Below, in pieces: positions 45,779-56,240 of a stretch of DNA of 64,000 bases. Both the position numbers and the translations under genes were made by a program. Under the pieces are notes generated by a model. That model did not search any database, had not been told where the DNA came from, and saw nothing but the letters and a program-made list of their open reading frames with translations. Every line of letters starts with the position of its first letter. Position 1 is the stretch's first letter. Source of the stretch: Hepsetus odoe. Taxonomy: Eukaryota > Chordata > Actinopteri > Characiformes > Hepsetidae. Where the stretch lies: positions 17,359,067-17,423,066 of the forward strand of contig CM029384.1 of assembly GCA_017165825.1 (NCBI GenBank), read 5' to 3'.

Positions 45779-48700
45779 CTAGCTCAGCAACGACACATTG
45801 GTGTCAGTGATCTCTTCCTCTTCCATTTCCATTTCTCCACCACTATGAGTCGCAGTGTTCTTCCTCTTAACTTGCCTGTGAGCTGAGTCGCAAGGCCTCT
45901 GCATGGGCACCAGCAGGCGAAAGCCAGGTGAGGCGGAGACTGAGGCAAGGTTAAAGGGGGAAAGAGAACAAGGCACTAGGGTGGAAGAGCTGGAGGTAGA
46001 AGGACTGCTGCTTTGGACAGAGGAATAGCCAGAGCTGTGAAGGTCAACGCAGAGCGACGACATAGGCTGGTGAAACCATGGTCTGCTGCGGCTGCTGCCT
46101 CTAGAAGGCTCCTCAGTGGTGGCTTCGGTTTCACTCATGCTGTCGTCGCTGGATAGAGCGTGGCAGTGCAGCTGTCTATCAGCAGGCTCTGTGGAGAGTT
46201 GCAGCTGGAAGGCGAGCCCTGAAGCTATACAAACAAACAACAGTCCTCCATTACTCATCAATGACCTTTTCAAATCAGCTGAAAGGCAATTCCAACGTGA
46301 AATGCAACTGCGCAATGAAACGGAAGGTTTAAACTTCCACAACTGTTAGTTCAGCTGCACAAAATGCAACGTGTGAAACTTGGATCTTGTCAAATCGAAC
46401 GCTAACTGCTTGTTTGTGATATCAGTGTGTTTAACACCGATCAACACTGCTTAACTGTCCTCGCCCTGTGTGCGCTGGGTTGGACACCAGCACTCCCCCG
46501 CGACCCCATTTGGGACAAGCGGCAGAAAATGGATGGATGGATAACACAGATCACCAACGACATTCTGCATCTCCCTTTAGTTTTCATGCACCAAAACCCT
46601 GGAACACGTGGCTGATAAATATCCGTCAGGCCGCTACACTTAGTAGTTTCAAAAACCAGCTAAACATTTCAGCAGAGCTTTCTGTTGATCCATTCAGACC
46701 TTACTCAGACCATTTTCTTTATTTATGTTATAAATGGTCTTAGTACAGTTATTTCCAATTAAACAACTAGTTTCAAAAAAGTAGAGCACCATGAGCTGCA
46801 ACTAAATGCATGTCTATTAAGAATAAAGCAGCTATTGGCATAATTAGCACTAAACTTGGATCAAATTCTTTCATAATTAGTAACGTCACCAACACGAGAT
46901 TTGGTTACACGGTGAGGTTTTGTTTGTTTTCATAATTCAGTCTTTGTGTCCATTATCCCAAAATTACTCCTTAAAGAAGAACGGCATGTAGACCGACAGC
47001 ATTTTAGGAACGTTTTAACAGATTCAAAACGGGTGGTTAAGCAAACCAAATGCAAAAATAATTTAAATAAATAAATAATACAAAAAGGCATAACATTAGC
47101 ATGATGACCCAATGATGCACCAATTATAAATGCTTGTTTAGAAACCCTTCAATTCACTCACTTTCCACTTCTTTCTCTCCTTCACTTTCCTGGTCTCCTT
47201 CATAGCCTGAGCAGGAAGCATCTAGGCTCCAGTCCAAGATGTCACCCAGAAGGGTCTCCTCCGAAGTTGTTAACTCAGCTGTGGGTGTGGCTACAAAGCC
47301 GCCTCGGTGGGTCTGTAAGCTATCCTCTTGCCTCCTGAGGGTGGTGTGAAAATTTTTTAGTCCTACAGACAGTCACAATATAGCACGCAGACGTTCTTTA
47401 CTGCTACAAAAGGAGTTCTGACAAAGAAATGAGCATCGGAAACAGAGGAATTACACCAAAGAGCCTTACCTCTTGTTGCTAGATGGAGAAGACAGGAAGG
47501 TATGGATGTCTGCCAAGAGGCCACCAGCAGGCTCAATTTGGGGTTCCACCTCTGGGACCTCCAGTACTTGGCACAGTTCTTTAAACCCTATAACCTGTGA
47601 ACCAAAAACCATTAACAGTGGGTGATTGTACCAAAGAAATTTTTCACAAAATGTATCCGGACATACATTTTTAACCCAATGTTCAATTAAGTCCAGGTAG
47701 CTTGTATATGCATTCATAAAGTATTATGAAAAACTAGGCTTCCTGTGGTCACAGAATAATTGTCCTACCTATTAGGCCTGAACTAGAATATCTAGCTGTG
47801 ATTTTTTAAACAGCATTTCCATTGAAATGCAATCGTTTGCCACTAAACTGTGAGCAAGCCTTAAATGAAAGCGCTCCTGGGGTGGCCCCTGTCCCGTTTG
47901 CAGAACAGCAGGGGGCGGTGTTTTGAGAGCTGTTACCTCTATTAAATGGCTGAAATGGTTTAAGTAATCACATCCACATGTGTTTCACATGCAACTTATC
48001 TGCACGTGTCATCCCCCGCCCCCCCCCCCGAACTTAGTGTTTGTGCAGCTTAAAACACCACCATCACAGAATGCATTTGTGATCTGAACGTGCATCACAG
48101 CCAAAACACTTCAACATGTTGGTTCAAATTACACACACTAAACTGTAGAAAAATCAATACTTACTGGCTCTTTGCTAATCTGTTGGTATGCATCACTTTC
48201 GAACCTCTGCTTAACACCAATCAAGGAGACATGTCTGTAGTCTTTGGGTGCATCTTGACTGAAGCTGCCAAAAGGAGAGAAAGATAAAAAAAAATTTTTT
48301 AAAGCTGAATCAAAAACTCAAATTTGAAACACTAAATTTTCTAATAAGAAGGCTGTTGTCTTGATCTTGAACAACAGACTGATCAGTATAAGAGCAATGC
48401 TACATTTCTAAATTTTACTTGTTTAATGAAGACAGAAAATGTGCAGATTATTAATCACTTTGTGAAACCAGCAACTGTCCCGAGACCACTCTTCTACAAT
48501 ATTACCAAAACAGTGTGCAAGAATATCAACATGCTGGACTGTACAACTTGTAGGAGCACAGTGTGCAGGAACAACTAAACGAAAGCTGTCCTGAAGTACA
48601 TGTGTGAGAAATGCCACAACCCACTAGGGATTAATGATTTTTAGATTTAACTGCATTTTTTTTCTATTGCAATTTAATATGCATTATTTTAAGCAAGTTA

Positions 48701-50105
48701 ATCTTTTTATCCCCAACCAGGCAAGTTTATTGAATAAGAAAACTCACCACTTGATATATAGCAGCAAAGCACAAGGCACAAGCTCCAGTTTAGAAAAGCC
48801 AGTGTTCTCCACCAGCTGGATTGGCCAAACAGGAGCTGTAGGAACAAAGAAGAGAAAGACTAACAGTTAGCTCATGGACACTTAATATGGCAAATGCTAA
48901 AATGAGTATCAGCAAAACCAGGAACCATCCAATATGAGCTCAAACGTATAAACAGCCCATACAACTTCTATTGAGTTTAAATAAACACTCGACTCTTTCC
49001 ATTATAAAGTTAAAAGAGCCAATAGTGTAAATCTGACTAAACATTAGCAGACAGTGATGCTGCAGGGTCACGTGGTGGATATTACCATAATTATGAAGTG
49101 CTCGGGTGAGCAGGAGGGCTGCAGAGGCGAGGCGAGCAGGACCAGGCACAGTGAGGGGAGACCAGAGCAGAGAGAGCTCGCAAATGTAGCTGAAGAGATG
49201 AGCACTTCGCCACTCAATGGGCAGCAGGGACTGGAGCACCTCCCCATAGTCCAGCAGAGTGGGAATCTGAGATGTAAACAGCGTAAAAAACTCATCAACT
49301 TATTGAAAGGGGATTTGCAGGTTTTCGTCCAGTGATTTCACGGCATAACTATCAGAAAAGTAAAGTTCTTGCACATGCCAAATGAGAGTTAAAATTATAT
49401 TTAAAAAAAAAAAAACACCATTCTTGAATAGGATGAATTGAGGTGGTCTATGTATAAATAATATTAACACACACTAACATGCAAGAGACTTTTTTTGCAT
49501 TTTGACTGTAATGTACAGTATAATACTCCTATAGTATTTGGAATGACTGAAATTATTTTTAATTTATAGCAATACCCTTTAAAAAAGTCAACTCACGGTT
49601 AATTACCAAATACATTTTAGCTTGGCATTTGACGGTCAATAAAAAAAAAATTTAAAAAAAATAGATTTTCGCCAGTAATTTCAGTTCACATATGGCAGAC
49701 AGACCAAAAAATTAATTCTGGAGCCTGTGACTAATGAATTCCTGCAATTTTAAACATCCGATTACAGCTGGATCTCATGTGGCAGCTCCATCTTGCTTCA
49801 CTACCCACATGAGACAGCAGATTTGGCCAGAGCCACAATCTGAGTCTTACAATGATAAATGATGAAGCAGGGCTTAAAAGCACCCTCTTCTGTTTTAAAG
49901 GTCATTTGTATGCTTATGGACAAGCACTTATTGACAAATAATCAAAAGCATTTAGACGTGGAGAGCCGTTGCACTACTGTCGCTGCATGAGGAATCATAA
50001 TGCCTGCTGTAAATATGCTGAGATTGTCAGAGAGAAGGTCTGCATTAAAAGAAATCTATTAGGAAAGGTACATTTTGTCTCCAGGGCTATACAGACAAGG
50101 GATAA

Positions 50106-50149
<44 letters not shown>

Positions 50150-53100
50150 ATAATAATAATAAAAAATACAGAATAAACAGTAATTCACAAGAAACGTAAT
50201 CAAGTTTTCCTTTAAGTAAACCAAGTAACCACGAACTATTTTACAACTCACTCTGATTTTTCCCTCCAGCACAGAGATGACCTCCCCCATCATCCTGACC
50301 AGGTCCTCATACTGGTAGGTGTTATCAGTGAGCCACACAGCCTCTCGGATGGTTAGAATGTCTTTGCTGATGTACCTGAGAGAAAAACATCATTAAAAAA
50401 TAATTACTAAGCAAAACAAAATAAATAAAAAAGAGAAACACAATCTCTTCAATGGCATCTTGGCCTGTGCTTAATTAAACCTGATCTAAGGCAACAATGT
50501 TCTGTTTATTACCCAGGATAATGGATAGACCTTTGGGCTCATAGCCTATTAGCAGCAGTCTAATGACCCCCAAGATGTAGAATAAAAATACTTTCACGGT
50601 TAACAACCATCAGCCATGAATGAAAGCCCTGAGACTGTCAGTTAATGGAATGTTAATGGAAAGGCAGGATGACTACTTTGGTAACTTTCTGGTAATCCCC
50701 CACTAATGAAGCAGTAACTAAATTTATTCATTATTATGAATTTATTCATTCAATAAATAATAATGCCACTACTAACACCTCCACCAATATTAGTAAAAAA
50801 TTTGGGCTGTAAGCCTCACCTTGTGCAAATAACCATACAGGCAATGCCCAAAAGCTGCAGTCTAGCCTTTGGCACAGAACGGAGTGAAAGATAGCGGTCC
50901 ACACAACCCACAGTCACATGCAGTGCCAGGCTGGAGAATTCCTTCATGGTAGTCACTTCCACCAACCAGTCCACCAATATGTACCTTATTGATGAAAAAA
51001 TAAGAATTGGCATAAAACCACTTAAAGACCATTGTGACAATATATTTGGCACAAGGCTGTCCATGGACCAAATTAAGAAGTCTGAACTAGGAAATACAAG
51101 TAGGAAGTAGAAAGCTGAGATACCGTTTATATTTTCACACTAGTTATTACTTAAATTAAAGAGAAAGTGACTGTGTCATTGTGAAACATGGCACAGCAAA
51201 CAGTGAACCACAACAAAATCAAACCCCTACTTTTCACCCAAACACATGGTGCAGCAGGGGGCAGCTATATCCAGCACCTGGGGAGCAGAACTCATGACCT
51301 TCAGATTCTAGGCCATAGTCCCTAACTACTAGGCCACTGCTGCCTCTTTTCAGTTTAGACTTAAAAGTATTCTGCTAAAAATTATTATTATATATTATAC
51401 ACACACACACACTTTAAAAGTTAATATAAAACCTATCAAGTTGGTCAATTTGTGTTGTCTTTTTGGCATTTTAGGCCCTTAGCTATGAACTATGAAGTTA
51501 GTGAGGATACCTCATGGTGTCGTTGATGCCCTGCCTTTGTAGGTCATCGGCTCGTCGCAAGGGGGAAGGACAGGAGCGAAATAGCTGCGCCACCAAGTCA
51601 GCACAGGCCCGGGGCGCCAGTCCCAGAGGGTTGCCAGTGGCACAGGACTTTGCTAAAGACAACTGAGAAACCAGACCAGAGAGTGAAACTGTTAGGCTCA
51701 AACAAAACCCTTACCATATGAATATGCTGAGAAGTTTTCAGAAAAACTAAATTAAAACTTTCAGGAAATGGCATTTAACGAATCCGGATTTAAAAAAAAA
51801 CAAAAACAAAAAAAAAAAAACCTAAGCCCACCAGCCAACGTTGAACAAGTGAATTAAGAGTGAATGAGAGCTGACATAAAGCACTGACTCAATTAAGCAA
51901 GAGCCCAACACCAATAAAATACACAAGTGTTAGTTAAAGAAATGAAGAAATAAATAAATAACTAAATAAATACCTGAGCTTCCCAGCAACCCTTGGTGGC
52001 ATAATCCCTGAGAGTTCGAACACGCTGAAGGTACCGACCAGGGTCACATATCTGCAGCGAAAGAAAAGAAGCAGAGAGTAAGGACCAGCCACTAGCTGGG
52101 GGGGGTATAGTCTTACAGGAGCCACACTTACCGCCATGCTGCGATTATGCTCCCACAAGAGATACGAGCTCTGCACACTTCCACAGTTTGACGACTCCTC
52201 CAAAAGGCAGAGAGCTTCCGTTTGCTTCTCCTCATCCTGATGCAAACACACGCATAAATTAAACCCTGAAAGTAAGCAGTTTATGAAACTAAGCTAAAAT
52301 GAAAAACTAAAATCTATAGTCTATAATCTAACCATCCTTACAATCGCATCATTCCCTTATGAAAAATTCTATTTTGAAATTCACTTATACCTTGACCTTC
52401 GTAGTAAACAAAAATGCAGCCTTGTTCCCCTCTGAATGTTGCTAGATCCTTTAAGTCATTAAGCTAGTTATTAAATCTAACGCTGCTGTGCACTAATCGG
52501 ATATAAGACCTGTTCTCACCCAAATAGCCCAAGCAAACAACTAAGCCTTGCCTAGTATCATTCAGTTGCTGTGGCAGTAGAACACAGAACAAAACATAAT
52601 GGGTTGGTGACAAGTTTTGTTAACCACAGCGCACAAATTATTTTTTAAAGAGAATTCTCAGAATGAAAATGTGCATAATCCCAAATATATAACTTCACAG
52701 GTCTACTGATAATTAGGACATGAGAAGAAACCACACAGCAATCTTTTTGCTATCACATTTTAGTAACTTCACACTACTCACTTCAAACAGCTGAAGAACT
52801 CTTGCCAGGCAATGCAATAGTGTTCCTTTTCTCTCCTGTGTAAAAATAAATTCAGTCAGAACCTGATTTGAACTGATTTGAAAATTTCTATAAAGAGTTA
52901 GTACCATGATTATTTATAAGGTCTACTGCACTAAACCAGGTTTAATTGGGTTTTTATGCGGTCTTTGCACTAAAGCATGCGTCTTAACGGCGTTGAGGCC
53001 AAAACACATTGCATTATTACCACATAGTAACAGCACTGTTCCTTTTTGCCCTTTAAGTAGCACATAAATGACTCCATACAGTTGAATTTGATCATTTAAT

Positions 53101-55669
53101 TTGGTAAATTAAGGAATACTTTAAACACTGCAGCGTTACAGGGTGCCAGAAAGTCATTTTTAAATTATGTTTCACTTAAAAATATTTAATCAGACTTTCT
53201 TGCATGTCTAATGTACTGTTAATACATACTTCTTGCCTTCTGAAAGAGCAAAGGTTTGCCTTGCATTTCAGTCGGGCCTGTCTTATTTGTTAAGCCACAC
53301 AGATGCTGTAGTTGTAGGTGATCAGTTTACTGGTGATGCTTAATGCTGGGTGGTTGGAACCCCTTTATCTTGGTAACTTGTATCTTTGCAATTTGAAACA
53401 GTAAATAGCTATTTCATCATTTATTCAATATGCCAAAGGCTTGGAAGACAAAAAAAAAAAACTGTTTTGGAACCTACGAAGTGATTCCCAAGCCTAACAT
53501 AGAAATAAGAGGATATGTAAGTGTGTAAGTATTTTATAAAGGGTAACAGCGCATCAGGATGAGTGAGAATTGTTTGAGAATTTGTGAGTTCAGAGTCTGC
53601 TTTAGGACATTTCGTACCAAGTTAGTTTCACATTCAGCCTTGAGGTGATCATACACAACTGCCTTGCAACAGCTTCCAGAAGGAGACCAGGGTGGCCTGA
53701 TGAAGACCCAAATGAAGGGGTCAGCCAAGGGGGAGCGCAAGCTCTCTGCCAGGCTAAAGAACCGAGCAGCCATCTTGCCACACAGGTCAGCCCGGCCTTC
53801 ATCGCTCAGAGACGCTGCATTCAAACAACGACAGTCAATCAAACCAAAAATGTTACACAACTAACAACTCTTATCACAACTAATCTGGTGGACCTGAAAT
53901 TAAAACACTGATAAAAATGTTACTTACGTCCTTCGTTGTACAAATACGCAATTCCTAGCTTCACTGCAGCCTCAAAGTTTCCTTTGTCTGCAGCTCTAAG
54001 AAAAAAAACAAACAGAAATAATGTTAACAGTGATTAACTGATTAGGAGAGACAAGGATTATATTGGGAGGATGAAGCTGTAGATGGAGCTGCCAGGAAAG
54101 AGGAAAAGAGGAAGAACAAAGCGGAGGTTTATGGACGTGGTGAGAAAGGACATGCAGGTTGTCGGTTTGAAGGAGGAAAATGCAGAGGACAGGAAGAAAT
54201 GGAAATGGATGATCTGCTGTGGCGCCCCCTAAACGGGAGCACCCGAAAAAAGAGGATTATGATTAAGTTAACTGTGATATCAAGTTAAAGTTCTAGATCA
54301 ACTTGTAGTCTGTTACAATAACTCGCAGCACACCTTTTAAAGAGCCACACAGTATCTGGAGCTGGCCAGCGATCCTTGAAGCTGACCCGTGCCCAGATGC
54401 TTGAGTTGTTGTCGATAATATGACAGAGTTGAGAGTTCACCTGAAACACCAAAGACATCTACAGTGAAGAAATAGCTGCCACAATATATGATGAATACAA
54501 AACTATTATTACTTGTATATGACAAACAAATCACTGGAGCATCTTTGCTCTTGAAATCTCTCAAACATCGCCAGTCGACCGTGTTAGATGAAAATAAGTA
54601 CTCACAGCTCGGACTGCCAGCAGATCCTCGGCAGAGAGGCACTGGAGAACGCAAAGCAGCACCTCCTCAGGAAGGGACAGAAGCGTCAGCGTGGGCACCT
54701 GCTTTCGGACCCGTTTCCGCGCAGGTAAAGAAAAACATTTAGAGCACCGGCAATGAAGCACTAGACGAAAGGGACAAAAAGAAGCAAAGATGAAACATTT
54801 AATCAGACTTCATGAAGCTCAGGACCCTAAATAAAGCAGAAGGCATGCATTGATTTCTTACGACTATTCAAAGGCAGAGGAATCATTCGTGTTTTTTCAG
54901 TGATTTGTAGTCATCAGTTTCCTAATCTAGGGTTTTTACATCAGACTCTGGTTGGAAACGGGCAGGCTGGTACACAATTTAAAGCAAGTTCTTCTGACTC
55001 TGAATTCAATCATTTAAACTGAGTCAACATGCATTTCCTCTTACCAAAGTGGGTTTGTTTAAACATAGAAAACACCAAACTGTGCCTACCCTCCTACACC
55101 ACAATCTTCCAACAGCGAGGATATTTACACATTATTTAAACAAATGAAAGAAAAGTGACTTTGCATTCATCAGTTTATGCTTTGTAGGCGCTGATTTCTT
55201 TGCTGTAGAACAGAGTATCTGAACGTTTACCAGACTCAGCGCCTAATTTTCCCTCCTCACTACATTCACAGGAGCCTGGCTAACCATCAAATCCTCAGCC
55301 AGCACCACACATTCATATTGTTTTCAAACAACAAGCAACAGTTAAAAAAACTACGACTTTTAGGTAGAGCTGAGTGTAGTTTAAAAATAATTAAATTGGC
55401 AAAACAATTGCCAAACATCTAAACTTAGCTCTGAATCTGAATGGAGGTGGCTAACAGTTAACTTGCTACAGGGAGGCTTTATGAGTTCATAAGGAAGTAA
55501 ATGATTGTAACATACACTTTAAAAGAAAACATGCAGACCGACAACACACACACATTTCCTTTATAAGCAGCTAAATCCAGAAAATTGTGTTTACCTCTAC
55601 TAGCTAATTTACAAACCTGCTAGCAAGAGCTCACTGAGGCAGGTAAAGGTACTCACCGCCCGCTTTCAT
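45779..55669 (-). CDS. ccnf: Cyclin F, F-box cyclin (17 coding exons, 776 residues)
   Basis: Cyclin F is the founding F-box protein (FBXO1). It binds SKP1 through its F-box and recruits substrates through its cyclin domain to an SCF ubiquitin ligase acting in S and G2, in nucleus and centrosome. The exons sum to 2331 nt with consistent phase. The N terminus reads MKAGVLHCRCSKCF with a basic RKRVRK. The F-box is about residues 31-78 (LLSLPEEVLLCVLQCL). The cyclin box starts near 309 with the hydrophobic-patch motif MRYIL, followed by VDWLVEVTTMKEF and ends around 530. The C terminus is acidic and Ser-rich. Homology to human CCNF (786 residues) runs throughout. The start at 55669 is in a 13-nt coding part of exon 1; the stop TAG is at 45779-45781. 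Confidence 0.97.
46453..46545 (+). repeat. 3' end of family C repeat
   Basis: The sequence from CTTAACTGTCCTCGCCC to GGACAAGCGGCAGAAAATGG, ending in GGATGGATGG, is the usual terminus of this repeat. It lies in CCNF intron 16. Confidence 0.65.
46546..46765 (+). mobile_element. LINE 3'-end scrap
   Basis: Plus-strand translation gives APKPWNTWLINIRQAATL and SSFKNQL, matching the C-terminal end of L2/Rex1-group reverse transcriptases, followed by an AT-rich tail. It is antisense to CCNF, in intron 16. Confidence 0.6.
47595..48164 (-). other. CCNF intron 14
   Basis: Intronic; contains a short C-run (48018-48029). Nothing else was recognised. Confidence 0.5.
49267..50251 (-). other. CCNF intron 11
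   Basis: AT-rich intron with A-runs and a trinucleotide repeat near the exon 11 donor. Nothing else was recognised. Confidence 0.5.
50107..50166. repeat. (ACT)n-(AAT)n microsatellite
   Basis: About 14 ACT/CTA units followed by AAT units and an A-run, less than 100 bases from the CCNF exon 11 donor. Confidence 0.95.
51162..51347 (-). repeat. tRNA-derived SINE, family A
   Basis: A minus-strand copy in CCNF intron 9. It runs from GAGAAAGTGACTGTGTC to ACTAGGCCACTGCTGCC, and the B-box complement is shortened by deletion. Confidence 0.8.
52836..53617 (-). other. CCNF intron 5
   Basis: About 0.78 kb of AT-rich intron; no named feature. Confidence 0.5.
54043..54262 (+). mobile_element. RTE-like LINE 3' fragment
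   Basis: This contains the same C-terminal coding tail as 19833-20090 (ELPGKRKRGRTKRRFMDVV region) and then the RTE 3' end CTGTGGCGCCCCCTAAACG. It fills most of CCNF intron 3, antisense to the gene. Confidence 0.8.
54761..55656 (-). other. CCNF intron 1
   Basis: A 0.9 kb intron between the 13-nt coding part of exon 1 and exon 2. No repeat was recognised. Confidence 0.6.
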
Positions 55670-56090
55670 TTCAAGGTAGGTTCAGCCCACTGCTACTAGT
55701 TCGCCAAACTAGTGTCTACGGAGAGGGGTTCAGAAAGTCTTCCCGGCTGTTTTAGTGAATTCTGCAGGAATTTGGAGGCACTGTAGTTAATGTGTGAGCC
55801 GGTAGTGTTGAACTGTTGATTAACTTCATACATACAACTGCAGAACCTCCCCCCAAACACTTAGCACCGCCCGCGCGCACCAGTTTAAACATCAACTTCA
55901 GCAGCTGATTGGCTGAGACCGCGGAACGCCTACCGAAACCTTTCCTTGACGGTGATTTGTGCGTCTGTAAAACACTACATATGATTGGTGTATTTTCTGA
56001 ATAATTAGAACAGCACTCCCGATTGGACGGAAAGATGCCATTTCGAATTGCGCGTTTCCGGCCTAATAGCCAATAGGATGGGATTCAGTA
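55670..56090 (-). promoter_or_regulatory. ccnf: CCNF promoter and 5' UTR with multiple CCAAT boxes
   Basis: Upstream of the CCNF start codon lie GATTGG at 55907-55912, 55983-55988 and 56021-56026, which are CCAAT boxes in the gene's own direction. One more CCAAT in the other orientation is at 56070-56074. A TTCGAA resembling a CHR element is at 56042-56047, next to GCGCGTTTCC at 56050-56059. Multiple NF-Y sites with a CHR are the usual layout of G2/M genes, and cyclin F peaks in G2. The transcription start is not visible. Confidence 0.6.
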
Positions 56091-56096
56091 CTCGCA

Positions 56097-56240
<144 letters not shown>

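Larger units (their letters stand above)
45779..48264 (-). other. ccnf: CCNF exons 14-17: C-terminal regulatory region
   Basis: Exons: 48165-48264, 47470-47594, 47162-47334, 45779-46224. They encode DYRHVSLIGVKQRFESDAYQ, a connector ending LSSPSSNKRRQED, the conserved block FVATPTAELTTSEETLLG and DWSLDASCSGYEGDQESEGE, then a Ser-rich tail with SGYSSVQSSSPSTSSSS and a basic HRQVKRKN. The acidic PEST-like composition agrees with the cell-cycle-regulated turnover known for cyclin F. Confidence 0.94.
48748..52236 (-). other. ccnf: CCNF exons 7-13: pre-cyclin linker and cyclin boxes
   Basis: Exons: 52132-52236, 51974-52051, 51511-51662, 50820-50984, 50252-50375, 49086-49266, 48748-48835. They encode SSYLLWEHNRS, DYATKGCWEAQ, the end of the linker with GINDTMR, then the first cyclin fold (YILVDWLVEV, VDRYLSL, LQLLGIACMVICTR, TIREAVWLTDNTY, YEDLVRMMGEVISVLEGKI) and the second (LFSYICELSLLWSPL, RLASAALLLTRALHN). 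Confidence 0.96.
52782..55669 (-). other. ccnf: CCNF exons 1-6: F-box and helical-repeat region
   Basis: Exons: 55657-55669 (coding part), 54606-54760, 54334-54440, 53928-53995, 53618-53814, 52782-52835. They carry the Cys-rich N terminus, the F-box, then Sel1-like or helical segments (AADKGNFEAAVKLGIAYLY, MAARFFSLAESL, PFIWVFIRPPWSPSGSCCKA, GTLLHCLARVLQLFE). All introns are GT-AG. Confidence 0.95.

Noticed and set aside
45779..46342. Treating the 187-codon ORF as a separate gene starting at 46342
   Set aside because: It is the last CCNF exon. The acceptor at 46225-46226 and the phase from exon 16 fit exactly, and the bases upstream of 46224 in the ORF are intron.
53645..53911. Plus-strand ORF opposite CCNF exon 5
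   Set aside because: It is an antisense shadow of a conserved coding exon.
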